Shown in pieces: positions 51,847 through 61,185 of a DNA stretch of 64,000 nucleotides (position 1 is its first letter; each line of letters begins with the position of its first letter). Position numbers and translations under genes: made by a program. This DNA is from Rhizobium sp. (GTDB taxonomy: Bacteria > Pseudomonadota > Alphaproteobacteria > Rhizobiales > Rhizobiaceae): positions 62,001 through 126,000 of the forward strand of contig JAHHDR010000028.1 of the NCBI GenBank assembly GCA_019739215.1, read 5' to 3'. Below the pieces are notes generated by a model. It saw nothing but the letters and a program-made list of their open reading frames with translations. It was not told the origin of the DNA and searched no databases.

Positions 51847-52734
51847 CTAGGTTCGCATGTTCCGGGCGAGAACGAAATCGTGCGTCACGTCCCAGAAGTC
51901 GCCGGCGAAATCATAGGCTTCCGCGCGGTTCGGATCATGCACCTTGTCGAATTTTGCGAGCAGACTTTCCTTGACGCCGAAGACCGCGTCCGAATGGATG
52001 TAGGGATCATCAGGATCGAAGATATGGGTCGTCAGCGTTTCGAAACCGTCAGCGCTGATGATATAATGCAGATGCGCCGGCCGGTAGGGGTGGCGCCCGA
52101 GACTCCCCAGCAACCGGCCCACCGGCCCGTCGTCGGGAATGGGATAGTATTTCGGCTTGACCGCACGGAACCAGTAGCGGCCGTCGGGTCCGGTGCGGAA
52201 AATGCCGCGCAGGTTGAAATCGGGCTGGATGCCCTTTTGCTGGACGTCGTAGAACCCCTCGTCATTGGCCTGCCAGACGTCGATGACGGCATCGGCGATC
52301 GGCTTGCCCTCGGTGTCGAGGATGCGGCCCTCGATCACCATGTCCTCGCCCTTGGCATCAAGGCAGATATTGGCGCCCATCGGCAGTTCCGGGGCATTGG
52401 CGACGTGGAAGGGACCGAGAACCGTGCTCTCGGACGCGCCTGACGGTTTGCGGTTGTTGATCGCGTCGACCAGCATCGACACGCCGAGCACGTCGGAGAG
52501 CAGAATGAATTCCTGCCGCCATTCGTTGCACATCTGGCCGGTGCGGGTCAGGAACAGGATGGCCTGCATCCACTCGTCCTGCGTCGGTTCCAGTTCCTTG
52601 ACCGCTTCGTGCAGTTTGCGGGTGACGACCTCCATCACCTGCTTGAGCCGCTCGTCCCTGGCGCCGGCATTGCGCCCGGTCACGACCTCGACCGAGTTCT
52701 CCTCGGTGAAATAGCCTTTTTCATGCGCGTTCAT
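51847..52734 (-). CDS. Intradiol ring-cleavage dioxygenase (hydroxyquinol 1,2-dioxygenase-like), copy 1
   Basis: 295 aa. The Fe(III) ligands appear as Tyr162 (DEGFYD), Tyr197 (KYYPIP), His221 and His223 (PAHLHY). The family N-terminal helical dimerisation domain (residues 30-110) is present. Hydroxyquinol 1,2-dioxygenase gives maleylacetate, and a maleylacetate reductase is encoded in the same operon. It is the last gene of the operon, 7 bases after the monooxygenase gene. A paralogue is at 60248-61105. Confidence 0.87.
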   Translation of the reverse strand: MNAHEKGYFTEENSVEVVTGRNAGARDERLKQVMEVVTRKLHEAVKELEPTQDEWMQAILFLTRTGQMCNEWRQEFILLSDVLGVSMLVDAINNRKPSGASESTVLGPFHVANAPELPMGANICLDAKGEDMVIEGRILDTEGKPIADAVIDVWQANDEGFYDVQQKGIQPDFNLRGIFRTGPDGRYWFRAVKPKYYPIPDDGPVGRLLGSLGRHPYRPAHLHYIISADGFETLTTHIFDPDDPYIHSDAVFGVKESLLAKFDKVHDPNRAEAYDFAGDFWDVTHDFVLARNMRT

Positions 52735-52741
52735 GTCTGCC

Positions 52742-54496
52742 TCACCGATCGAGAATTGATTTCAGGACACGCCGCAAGTCGGCGTCCGGGGCGGCGACCA
52801 TGCCCTCCGAGCGCCAGGCGACGTGATGGTCCGGCCGGACCAGGATAACACCGGTATCGCCGACCTCGCGCGCGCGCGCCCAGTCCCCGTAATGGTCCTG
52901 CCACTGCTGGCGCGGGCCGATGACGTGGGTTTCGATCGGCATGCCGAATTCCGCCGATACGGCGCGTGCCGCCTCGACCCAGCCCTGACCACCGATGCCG
53001 GTCAGGATCGTGAACCGGCCATGGCCGCAGAGGTCGAGCGTGGAGACCTTGCGGTTGCCGTCATCGAACAGCCAGGCATGCGGCAGCCGCGCGCCGGGCC
53101 AGGTCGTCTGCTCGAAATGCAGTTCGGGATCGCTTGCGAAGACCGGCTCGGGTTGCCCATCGGTCGCGACCGCCGAAGACGTGTAACGATGGTTCATCTC
53201 CACGCCATGCGCGTCGAACTCATAGACCTTGGCGGCGATCGCCGCGCGCAGCGCCGCGCGCTGGTTCTCTGCGGCCGGGCTGTCTTCGCAGCGTCGATCC
53301 ATGTTTTCCTGCATCTTGACCGGATCGATCGAGTCGAGCAGCCCGAGCGCGCCGAAGATAGGGCCGAATTCCTCGATCGACTGGTTGGCGCGGGTGACGA
53401 TCTGCTTGGCGATCGGCGCGCGCTCCTCGGTGTAGGTCTCCAGCAGGCCGGCCCCGGCCTGGCCCTTGATGACCATCGCCAGCTTCCAGGCAAGGTTGAA
53501 ACCGTCCTGGATCGAGGTGTTGGAGCCGAGCCCGTTCGACGGCGGGTGGCGATGGATCGCGTCGCCCATGCAGAACACCCGACCCTTGTGGGCGCGCGCC
53601 GCATAGCAGTTGTTGACGGTCCAGGTCGAAACCGAGGTGACCTCGATGTCGATATCGGGATCGCCGATCAGGTCGCGGGCCACGCCCTCGGCGAAGGCAT
53701 TGTTGACGTCGGGCACGCCCTCGTTGATGTCGTAGCCCCAGTTGATTAGCCACTCGTTCCAGGGCCGGATCATCCGCACCAGGCCCATGCCGATGCCGCC
53801 GACATTGGAGCCCGGTTGCAGGACCCAGTAGAGCACCGAGGGGCGGTGGGCGACATAGCGGGTGAGGTCGGCCCTGAAGATGATGTTCATCGAGCCGGCC
53901 ACGCCCATCTTGCCCTCGAAGGGAAGACCGAGATGCTGGGCGACCAGCGAATTGCCGCCATCCGCGCCCACGAGATATTTCGAGCGCACGGTGAAATCCT
54001 TGCCGGTCAGCCGGTCGCGGCAGGTGGTGGTCACGCCGTCCACGTCCTGCTCGTGGCTGACATATTCCGTCGACATCCGCGCCTGGGTTCCCCGCGAACA
54101 GGCGGTCGTAAACAGCAGCGGCTCCATGAAGGTCTGCGGCAGGTCATTCATCTCGGTGGGCGAGGACAGGAGATGTTCGGCCTTGGATTTTGGATGATTG
54201 CCCCAGGTCTTGAGCCGGCCGATCTCCTCGCCGGCGAGCGAGGCGCAGAACACGTTCTCGCCCATGATCGCCTGCGGACTGCAATGCAGGTAGGCCTCGG
54301 ATTCGACCTCTCGGCCGAGGTCGCGCAGCACTTCCATCGTGCGCTGGTTGGTGATGTGGGCGCGCGGCGTGTTGGCAAGCCAGCGGTAGCGGTTGATCGC
54401 CATGTTCTCGACGCCGTAGCTTGCGAGCAAGGCGGCGGTGGCGGAGCCGGCGGGGCCGGTCCCGATGATGAGTACGTCGGTCGTGATGTCAGCCAT
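52742..54496 (-). CDS. FAD-dependent aromatic monooxygenase (phenol/resorcinol hydroxylase-like)
   Basis: 584 aa class A flavoprotein hydroxylase. It has FAD motif IIGTGPAGSATAALLA, DG motif VGADGGNS, the GDAIHRHPPSNGLGSN flavin motif and a C-terminal thioredoxin-like domain. It likely hydroxylates a dihydroxy or related phenol to hydroxyquinol, the substrate of the two intradiol dioxygenases. ATG 54496 overlaps the LivM stop by 8 bases, so it is coupled to the transporter. The exact phenol, such as resorcinol, is not established. Confidence 0.85.
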   Translation of the reverse strand: MADITTDVLIIGTGPAGSATAALLASYGVENMAINRYRWLANTPRAHITNQRTMEVLRDLGREVESEAYLHCSPQAIMGENVFCASLAGEEIGRLKTWGNHPKSKAEHLLSSPTEMNDLPQTFMEPLLFTTACSRGTQARMSTEYVSHEQDVDGVTTTCRDRLTGKDFTVRSKYLVGADGGNSLVAQHLGLPFEGKMGVAGSMNIIFRADLTRYVAHRPSVLYWVLQPGSNVGGIGMGLVRMIRPWNEWLINWGYDINEGVPDVNNAFAEGVARDLIGDPDIDIEVTSVSTWTVNNCYAARAHKGRVFCMGDAIHRHPPSNGLGSNTSIQDGFNLAWKLAMVIKGQAGAGLLETYTEERAPIAKQIVTRANQSIEEFGPIFGALGLLDSIDPVKMQENMDRRCEDSPAAENQRAALRAAIAAKVYEFDAHGVEMNHRYTSSAVATDGQPEPVFASDPELHFEQTTWPGARLPHAWLFDDGNRKVSTLDLCGHGRFTILTGIGGQGWVEAARAVSAEFGMPIETHVIGPRQQWQDHYGDWARAREVGDTGVILVRPDHHVAWRSEGMVAAPDADLRRVLKSILDR

Positions 54497-55577
54497 GCGG
54501 CGCTCCCTCGGTCGTCGGTGTCGTTTGTCTGCCCGCCAGGATGCGGCGGATGGGAAAGAGCTGGATGCCGGTGCGATCGGCGAAAAGGCCCCACAGGCCG
54601 CGCGGCGCAAACAGCATGATCACGATGCCGATGAGGCCGAGTACCATCAGGTACCAGGAGCCGTAATCGGCCAGCAGGCTCTGCAGGATAAAGAACACGA
54701 TCACGCCGACGATCGGCCCCTCGATCGTGCCGATGCCGCCGATGACGACGATGAAGATGACATAGGCGGTCCAGTCGGGAACCGAGAAGGCGGCATCCGG
54801 TGAGATCCGCGCCTTCTGCACATAGATCAGCGCGCCGGCGAGGCCCGTCACCATGGCGGCCACGAGATAGACGAAGGATTTCGTCCAGAGCGGATCGACG
54901 CCGACCGAGCGGGCTGCCTCGCGATTGTCGCGCACGGCGGCGAGACCAAGCCCGGCCTTCGAGCGAAGGAGCTTGTAGATCAGCCCGATCGTGGCGACCG
55001 CCAGGACGAGCGCCAGCCAGTAGCAGACGATGTCGGCTGCCTGCGGTCCCCGCACGCCCAGCCAGTCGGCCACGAAGCGCACGCCGACCATGTCGCGCGT
55101 GGCGCCTGAGGGCAGGGACGTGCCGGTGCCGCCGCCCAGCGCCTTCCACTGGGCCACCGAGAGCCGCACGACTTCGGCGATCACCCAGGTTCCGATCGCG
55201 AAATAGGCGCCCTGCAGGCGGAAGACGAAGAAGGCTGTCGGTACCGCGAGCACCAGCGCGGCCACCCCGCCCAGTGCGATCGCAGCCAGCGGATCGAGCC
55301 CGATCAGGCTCACGCCGGCAAACATCGCATAGGCGCCGAAGCCGACGAAGGCCTGTTGGCCGACCGAGACGAGGCCGGCATAGCCGGCCAGCAGGTTCCA
55401 GCATTGCGCGAGCACCAGCATGGTCAGGATGAAGAACAGGTCCTGGATGATGGCGCGCGAGGCGAAGAAGGGGACGGAGAATGCGAGCAGGACGACGCCC
55501 GCGAGCAGAACCATCGCGGCGGTCGAGCCCCGTGCGCGGGTGGAAACGGTCCAAGAGGATGAAGCGTGATCCGTCAT
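54489..55577 (-). CDS. Branched-chain-type ABC transporter permease (LivM-like)
   Basis: 362 aa membrane permease with the LivM family core LLAGYAGLVSVGQQAFVG and the ATP-site contact loop near KARISPDA. It overlaps the monooxygenase gene at its end and lies 1 base from LivH. It probably imports an aromatic acid or phenolic compound in this operon, not leucine. Confidence 0.9.
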   Translation of the reverse strand: MTDHASSSWTVSTRARGSTAAMVLLAGVVLLAFSVPFFASRAIIQDLFFILTMLVLAQCWNLLAGYAGLVSVGQQAFVGFGAYAMFAGVSLIGLDPLAAIALGGVAALVLAVPTAFFVFRLQGAYFAIGTWVIAEVVRLSVAQWKALGGGTGTSLPSGATRDMVGVRFVADWLGVRGPQAADIVCYWLALVLAVATIGLIYKLLRSKAGLGLAAVRDNREAARSVGVDPLWTKSFVYLVAAMVTGLAGALIYVQKARISPDAAFSVPDWTAYVIFIVVIGGIGTIEGPIVGVIVFFILQSLLADYGSWYLMVLGLIGIVIMLFAPRGLWGLFADRTGIQLFPIRRILAGRQTTPTTEGAPHG

Positions 55578-55578
55578 A

Positions 55579-56445
55579 TTAGTCCACCGCCCTTGGAAAG
55601 AGCCCGCGGGGCCGCACGATCAGCACCAGCAGGAAGGCAACGTGGCCGGCGAGGATCTGCCATTCCGGGTTGATCGCCGCGCCCAGCGTCTGCGCCACGC
55701 CGATGATCACGCCGCCGGCAAGCGTGCCCCAGAACGAGCCCAGGCCGCCGATGATCACCGCCTCGAAGGCATAGATCAGCCGTGCTGGCCCGATCGTCGG
55801 GTCGAAATTCGCCCGCGTGCCGAGATAGAGTGCGGCGATCGTCACCACGATCATGGCAATGCCGGTCGCGGTGGCGAAGATGCGTTCGGCGCGAATGCCC
55901 ATCAGGCCGGCCGTCGCGGCATCGTCGGACGTGGCGCGGAAGGCGCGCCCCAGCGATGTCCGGTAGAACAGCATGTTGAGCGCCACGATGACGCCGATCG
56001 CGGAGAGGAAGGTCAGCAGCGGCATCGTGCCGATGCTGATCGGGCCGATCTGCAGCGATGCTGTTTCCAGCGCACCCGCCGAGATGCGGCGGCTGTCGGC
56101 GGAGAAGCTCTCCAGCAGACCGTTCTGGATCACGACCGACAGGCCGAAGGTGACGAGCAGCGGCGGCAGGATGTCGTCGCCCAGCGTCCGGTTGAGCACG
56201 ACATATTGCAGCCCCCAACCGAGCGCGAACATCACGGGCAGGGCGACCGCCGCGGCGACAAACGGGTTGAGGCCGAGTGCGGTCACGAGCACGAGCACCA
56301 GGAAGGCGGCCAACACGATCAGATCGCCATGCGCCAGGTTGACCAGTCGCATGATGCCGAAGACCAGGCTCAGGCCGGCGGCGAAGAGCGCATAAAGCCC
56401 GCCGAGCAGCACACCCTGGATGATCGTGTCGAGCCAGACCATCAT
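55579..56445 (-). CDS. Branched-chain-type ABC transporter permease (LivH-like)
   Basis: 288 aa permease with the LivH N-terminus GGLYALFAAGLSLVFGIMRL and a later GGLGSFWGTLAGG. ATG 56445 overlaps the LivF stop by 4 bases. It pairs with LivM to form the channel of the aromatic-operon importer. Confidence 0.9.
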   Translation of the reverse strand: MMVWLDTIIQGVLLGGLYALFAAGLSLVFGIMRLVNLAHGDLIVLAAFLVLVLVTALGLNPFVAAAVALPVMFALGWGLQYVVLNRTLGDDILPPLLVTFGLSVVIQNGLLESFSADSRRISAGALETASLQIGPISIGTMPLLTFLSAIGVIVALNMLFYRTSLGRAFRATSDDAATAGLMGIRAERIFATATGIAMIVVTIAALYLGTRANFDPTIGPARLIYAFEAVIIGGLGSFWGTLAGGVIIGVAQTLGAAINPEWQILAGHVAFLLVLIVRPRGLFPRAVD

Positions 56446-57149
56446 GCATGTGCTCCGAAATAGGCGGCGTGGATGGCCTCGCGGCTGAGCGACGCAGGCG
56501 TGCCCGACAGCGTGACGCGACCCTCCATCATGCAGTAGACGCGATCAGCGACCTTGAGGGCCTGCCCGATATCCTGCTCGATGATCACGATCGACGCGCC
56601 GGTGGCCCGGATCTTCGGAAAGGCGGCATAGATGTCGCGGATGATGACGGGCGCGAGGCCGAGGCTGACCTCGTCGCAGAGCAGAACGCGCGGATTGGAC
56701 ATCAGCCCCCTGCCAATCGCCACCATCTGCTGCTGGCCGCCCGACAGCGCCGTGCCGGGGCTGTGCCGCCGCTCCTTCAGGACGGGGAACAGGTCATAGA
56801 TGGTCTCCAGCGTCCATGTGCCATCGCCACTGCGTCCATATTTGCCGACGAGCAGGTTTTCCTCGACGGAGAGCGACGGAAACAGCTTGCGTCCCTCGGG
56901 CACCATGGCGACGCCGAGGCGCACGACATCGGGTGCGGCCAGAGCGCCGATCGGTTGGCCCTGATAGCGGATCTGGCCGGGCTCATTGCGCAGGAGGCCT
57001 GAGATCGACCTGAGCAGCGTCGACTTGCCGGCGCCGTTCGCGCCGATCACGGCGATCGTCTCGCCCTCCTCGAGCCGCATGTCGACGCCGAAAAGCGCCT
57101 GGAAGTCACCGTAGAAGGCCGTCAGGCCCTGTGTTTCCAGAAGCGCCAT
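56442..57149 (-). CDS. Branched-chain-type ABC transporter ATP-binding protein (LivF-like)
   Basis: 235 aa ATPase with Walker A GANGAGKSTL, signature SGGQQQM and Walker B VLLCDEVSLGLAP (Val replaces the usual Pro after DE). Its start shares one base with the LivG stop, and its end overlaps LivH. It forms the ATPase pair with LivG. Confidence 0.9.
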   Translation of the reverse strand: MALLETQGLTAFYGDFQALFGVDMRLEEGETIAVIGANGAGKSTLLRSISGLLRNEPGQIRYQGQPIGALAAPDVVRLGVAMVPEGRKLFPSLSVEENLLVGKYGRSGDGTWTLETIYDLFPVLKERRHSPGTALSGGQQQMVAIGRGLMSNPRVLLCDEVSLGLAPVIIRDIYAAFPKIRATGASIVIIEQDIGQALKVADRVYCMMEGRVTLSGTPASLSREAIHAAYFGAHA

Positions 57150-57868
57150 CAGACGTCGATCCCGAGATAGATTTCGCGGACCTCCTGCGAGGCCATGATG
57201 GCGTCGGGCTGGCCCATGCCGATGACGCGGCCGAAGTGAAGGACAACCAGCCGGCTGACCACCGAGGTCAGGGCATGCAGCACATGCTCGACCCAGATGA
57301 TCGACACGCCGCGGCGGTGGATCGCGCGCACCGTTTCGACAAGTTCATGGCATTCTCCTTCCGTGAGGCCGCCGGCGATCTCGTCGAGCAGCAGGATCTT
57401 CGGATCGGTCGCCAGCGCGCGGGCGAGTTCCAGCCGCTTGCGCTGCAGCAGCCCGAGACTGCCGGCTTGCTGGTTCGCCTTCTGGATGAGGCCGGTCTCG
57501 ACGAGAATGTCGGCACAGCGCTCGCTGACCTCGCGTTCCGTCCTGCGCGAACCGAAGGCCCCGGCCACGAGCAGGTTTTCGAACACGGTCAGCTTCTGGA
57601 ACGGTTGCGGTATCTGGAAAGTGCGTCCCACCCCGGCGAGACAACGCGCCATCGGCGGCTGGCGGGTGACATCGACGCCATCGAGCAGGATCGTGCCGGC
57701 ATCGACGCGGATGTTGCCGGTGATCAGGTTGAACAGCGTCGACTTGCCGGCGCCATTGGGGCCGATCACGCCGAGCGCCTCGCCCTCTTCCAGCGCAAAC
57801 GAGATGCTGTCGGCGACCTTCAGGGCGCCGAAGCTCTTCGATACGGTGTCGAGGGCGAGTATGGGCAT
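57149..57868 (-). CDS. Branched-chain-type ABC transporter ATP-binding protein (LivG-like)
   Basis: 239 aa ATPase with Walker A GPNGAGKST, the LivG loop VGRTFQIPQPF and Walker B ILLLDEIAGGLTEGE. ATG 57868 begins the family N-terminus, and extensions into the upstream binding-protein gene are rejected. It lies 19 bases after the binding-protein stop. Confidence 0.9.
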   Translation of the reverse strand: MPILALDTVSKSFGALKVADSISFALEEGEALGVIGPNGAGKSTLFNLITGNIRVDAGTILLDGVDVTRQPPMARCLAGVGRTFQIPQPFQKLTVFENLLVAGAFGSRRTEREVSERCADILVETGLIQKANQQAGSLGLLQRKRLELARALATDPKILLLDEIAGGLTEGECHELVETVRAIHRRGVSIIWVEHVLHALTSVVSRLVVLHFGRVIGMGQPDAIMASQEVREIYLGIDV

Positions 57869-57887
57869 CGTCGTCTCGGTCTTCGGA

Positions 57888-59165
57888 TCAGGCGATCGGT
57901 TCCATCTTGCCTGATGTCGGGATGTTCGGGGCGGTCTGGTTGTCGACGATGACGAGGTCATAGCCGCCACCATCCTTGAGCCGCCACTGGCCGCCGACCA
58001 ACGGCGTCTTGGAGATGTTCTTGGCCGCAAACGGCGGAACATTGGCGCCGTCCCAGGCCACCTTGCCGACGATGGTCTCGAGATTCGTGGCAGCGATTGC
58101 GGAAATCACGGCCGCGCTGTCGGTTGGATCGGCGCGCTTCATCACGTCCGCCGCCACTTCGAACAGCGCATGGATGAAACCGATCGGCTGGGTCCAGGGC
58201 CGGTTCGTCGCCGCGGTGAAGCCGTCAGCGAGGTCCTTGGAGCTTGCGCCGGTCAGCGACGACTTGAACGGATGGCTTGGCGACCACCAGACTTCCGAGG
58301 AGAGGTTATGACCGTTCTGTCCGAGCGCCTCGACCGCCTGTGGAAACAGGATCGCCTTGCCCATGGAGGCGACCTTCGGCTTGAAGCCCTGCTGCTGGGC
58401 CTGGTTCCAGAAGGTCGTGAAGTCAGGCGGGATCATCACGCCGGTGATAATCTCGCACTCGCCGGACTTGAATGCGTTGATCTGCGCCGAAAAATCGTCC
58501 GTCAGGTTCTGGTAGCGGCCCGGATCGTTGATCGAATAGCCAAGCTTGTCCAGGACAGGCGGAAAGCCGACCTGCTTGTCGCCCCAGGCGTTGCCGTCGC
58601 CGTCATTCGGGAACAGGCCGCCGACCTTCTTGTTCGTGTCCAACTGGCCCCACATGTTGGTGAAGACGGCGATGACGTCTTCCAGCCCCCAGAAGAAGTG
58701 GAAGGTGCTGTTGAACGGCTTCCAGGATGCAGGGTCGCCCGGATTGCCCTGCTGGCCGATGAACCAGGGCTGCCAGGGCGCCATGGTGGAAATGCAGGGC
58801 ACTTCCTCGGCTTCGCAGGTCGTTGCCACCGGGTTGGTCGTCTCTGGCGTCGAGGCGACCAGCACCGCGTTGACCTCGTCGTTGACGATCAGTTCCTTGG
58901 TGACTTCGGCGGCGCGGTTCGGGTTGGACTGGCTGTCCTTCACCACCACTTCGTAGTTGAGGCCGGCCGCCTTGGTGGCAGCCATGAACCCGTCGATGAT
59001 GAACTTGTCGGCTTCCGCGAAGGCGGCCAGCGGGCCGCTCTGCGGACTGACATAGCCGAGTTTGATCGGGGCGCCCTGTGCGATGGCCGGCATTGCCAGG
59101 CCGGATGTAGCCGCCACAGCGCCCGTGGCGGCTGCGGACTTGAGCAAGTCTCGTCTCGTAAACAT
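57888..59165 (-). CDS. ABC transporter substrate-binding protein (LivK-like, Tat signal)
   Basis: 425 aa periplasmic binding protein with a twin-arginine signal (TRRDLLKSA) and hydrophobic stretch, so Tat export is likely. It is of the LivK/amide class. ATG 59165 has GGAGGAGG upstream. It lies between maleylacetate reductase and livG. It probably binds an aromatic or phenolic substrate that feeds the hydroxyquinol pathway. Confidence 0.89.
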   Translation of the reverse strand: MFTRRDLLKSAAATGAVAATSGLAMPAIAQGAPIKLGYVSPQSGPLAAFAEADKFIIDGFMAATKAAGLNYEVVVKDSQSNPNRAAEVTKELIVNDEVNAVLVASTPETTNPVATTCEAEEVPCISTMAPWQPWFIGQQGNPGDPASWKPFNSTFHFFWGLEDVIAVFTNMWGQLDTNKKVGGLFPNDGDGNAWGDKQVGFPPVLDKLGYSINDPGRYQNLTDDFSAQINAFKSGECEIITGVMIPPDFTTFWNQAQQQGFKPKVASMGKAILFPQAVEALGQNGHNLSSEVWWSPSHPFKSSLTGASSKDLADGFTAATNRPWTQPIGFIHALFEVAADVMKRADPTDSAAVISAIAATNLETIVGKVAWDGANVPPFAAKNISKTPLVGGQWRLKDGGGYDLVIVDNQTAPNIPTSGKMEPIA

Positions 59166-59189
59166 ATGCCTTCCTCCTCCCAAAAGAAC

Positions 59190-60251
59190 TCAATATGGCG
59201 GTCGGCCGCCACTCCACGCGTTTTGCAAGAGCGATCGGATCGACCCGCGGTCGATGGGGCGCGGGTTCGAATAGGGGTTGCTGGTCGCGATCTCGGCGGC
59301 GCGGTCGAGGTCGGCCTCGGTCAGGCCCAGATCCCTGAGCGCCATGGGCGAACCTATGGACCGCGCGAAATCATGAAGACCCTGGCCTGGCGAGCCGCCG
59401 AACAGTTCGGCGACGGGCGCCATCAGGTCCGGCACGGCCTCCGCATTGAAGCCGATCGTGTGCGGCAGCATGATGGAATGGGTCTCGGCATGCGGCGTGT
59501 CGAAACTGCCGCCCAGCGTGTGGCAGATCTTGTGGTGCAGCGACATGGCGACCTGGCCGAGCACCGTGCCGCAGAGCCAGGCGCCGTAGAGCGCCTTCTC
59601 GCGCGCCGCCATATCGCCTGCGTCCCTGACGATCGCGGGCAGGGCGTCCCGAAGCGCCCGCATGCCGTCGATCGCCATCATCGTGGTGATCGGATTGCGG
59701 TCGCTGGCATAGAGGCCTTCGGCCGCATGCGCGATCGCGTTGAGGCCGCTGGTCACGCTCATCGCTACCGGCAGACCCATCGTCAGGTCCGGGTCGTAGA
59801 TGACGACCTCGGGAGTGACCTTCGGGCTGCGCAGCGTGGTTTTTGCGCCGTTCTCTGTCTGGCCGAGGATTGGCGTTACCTCGGAGCCGGCATAGGTTGT
59901 GGGGACGACGATCTGCGGGATGTCGGTCCGGTAGGCCATCGCCTTGCCGAGGCCGGTGGTCGAGCCTCCGCCAAGGGAGATCACGCAATCAGCGCCGAGT
60001 TCCGCCGCGCGTGCGACCGCGCGCTCGGTGACCTCGACCGGCGTGTGCATGGTGGCTTCGGCAAAGGTACCGATCGTCAGCGCACCCAGCCGTTCTGCCA
60101 GCGCCGCGCCATCCGCGGCCTGGTGCGGCGTCGACAGCACCAGCGCGCGGCGGCAGCCGATCTTTTCGACCCAGGTGCCGACATCTTGGCTCACACCACG
60201 TCCGAAGACGATTTGCGCCGCGCTGCCCTGATAGGTGAAGGACAATGTCAT
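59190..60251 (-). CDS. Maleylacetate reductase
   Basis: 353 aa Fe-ADH-family protein with the maleylacetate reductase pattern: SLGGGSTTGLGKAMA at the cofactor site and the H-rich HHKICHTLGG region. It reduces maleylacetate to 3-oxoadipate. Its ATG 60251 overlaps the intradiol dioxygenase stop by 4 bases, giving ring cleavage followed by reduction. It completes the hydroxyquinol pathway together with either dioxygenase. Confidence 0.87.
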   Translation of the reverse strand: MTLSFTYQGSAAQIVFGRGVSQDVGTWVEKIGCRRALVLSTPHQAADGAALAERLGALTIGTFAEATMHTPVEVTERAVARAAELGADCVISLGGGSTTGLGKAMAYRTDIPQIVVPTTYAGSEVTPILGQTENGAKTTLRSPKVTPEVVIYDPDLTMGLPVAMSVTSGLNAIAHAAEGLYASDRNPITTMMAIDGMRALRDALPAIVRDAGDMAAREKALYGAWLCGTVLGQVAMSLHHKICHTLGGSFDTPHAETHSIMLPHTIGFNAEAVPDLMAPVAELFGGSPGQGLHDFARSIGSPMALRDLGLTEADLDRAAEIATSNPYSNPRPIDRGSIRSLLQNAWSGGRPPY

Positions 60252-61105
60252 GATGCACGTCCCTTCCTGGCACGAACCATCACGAAGGTGAAATCCAGCG
60301 CCCAGCCCGCACCCTTTTCAGACGGACTGAAATCGCCGATCAGCTCCTGCTTGACACCGAACAGGGCATCCCGAGCGAGATCGGGATCGGCGCCGTCATA
60401 GACATGGGTGCTGATCGTCTCGAATCCGTCTTTCTTGATCAGGAAATGCAGGTGGGCGGGGCGGCGGAGCGGAAAGCCCAAGCCGCCGAGCATCTGGCCG
60501 ACCGGCCCGTCGCAGGGCACGGCATAGCCGCCCGGCCTCACCGTCCGATAGCGAAAGCCGCCGTCGGCTTCCGTGGTGAACACACCCCGAAGATTGAATT
60601 CGGGCTGCTGGTCGGGCTGCTGGTTCTCGTAAAACCCGTCGCCATTGGCCTGCCAGGTCTCGACCGAAGCGCCTGAAACAGGCTGGCCGTCGAGATCCTG
60701 GACCCGGCCGGTCACGGTCAGTGGGCGGCCGATGCCGTCAAGGCAGATGTTGGCATCGAGCGGCAGGTGCGGCGCATCGGCCCGATAGAAGGGCCCGCGG
60801 ACGGTGTTCGGCGTGGCGCCCTTGGGCCGCTGCGTGTTGATCTCCTCGATCAGCGCGGTGACGCCGAGCAGGTCGGATAGCAGCACCCATTCCTGCCGCC
60901 GCCCGTCACTGGCGTGGCCGACCTCGGTCAGGAACTCGACGGCACGGCGCCAGTCGGCGGACGAGGGCCGGGTTTCCCGGATCAGGGCGTGCAGATGGTC
61001 GATGAAGGACGGCATGAAGGCCTGCAGCGGGCCGTCGGCATGCCTGTCGAGGCGTTCGGAAACGCGCTGCGCGGAATTGTTCTCGCTGAACGACAGGTCT
61101 CGCAT
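60248..61105 (-). CDS. Intradiol ring-cleavage dioxygenase (hydroxyquinol 1,2-dioxygenase-like), copy 2
   Basis: 285 aa. Fe ligands correspond to Tyr159 (DGFYEN), Tyr194 (GGYAVP), His218 and His220 (PAHLHF). It shares layout with copy 1 but has diverged clearly (short matching blocks such as DGPVG). ATG 61105 has GGGAGGAA upstream. It is the first gene of the operon, overlapping maleylacetate reductase. The two copies may prefer differently substituted hydroxyquinols. Confidence 0.87.
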   Translation of the reverse strand: MRDLSFSENNSAQRVSERLDRHADGPLQAFMPSFIDHLHALIRETRPSSADWRRAVEFLTEVGHASDGRRQEWVLLSDLLGVTALIEEINTQRPKGATPNTVRGPFYRADAPHLPLDANICLDGIGRPLTVTGRVQDLDGQPVSGASVETWQANGDGFYENQQPDQQPEFNLRGVFTTEADGGFRYRTVRPGGYAVPCDGPVGQMLGGLGFPLRRPAHLHFLIKKDGFETISTHVYDGADPDLARDALFGVKQELIGDFSPSEKGAGWALDFTFVMVRARKGRAS

Positions 61106-61185
61106 GGTTCCTCCCATGCAAGGACCATAGCAGCGGGGAATGCGGCGCTTGATAATTTCTTCGACGATTAATATGCATGATTGTT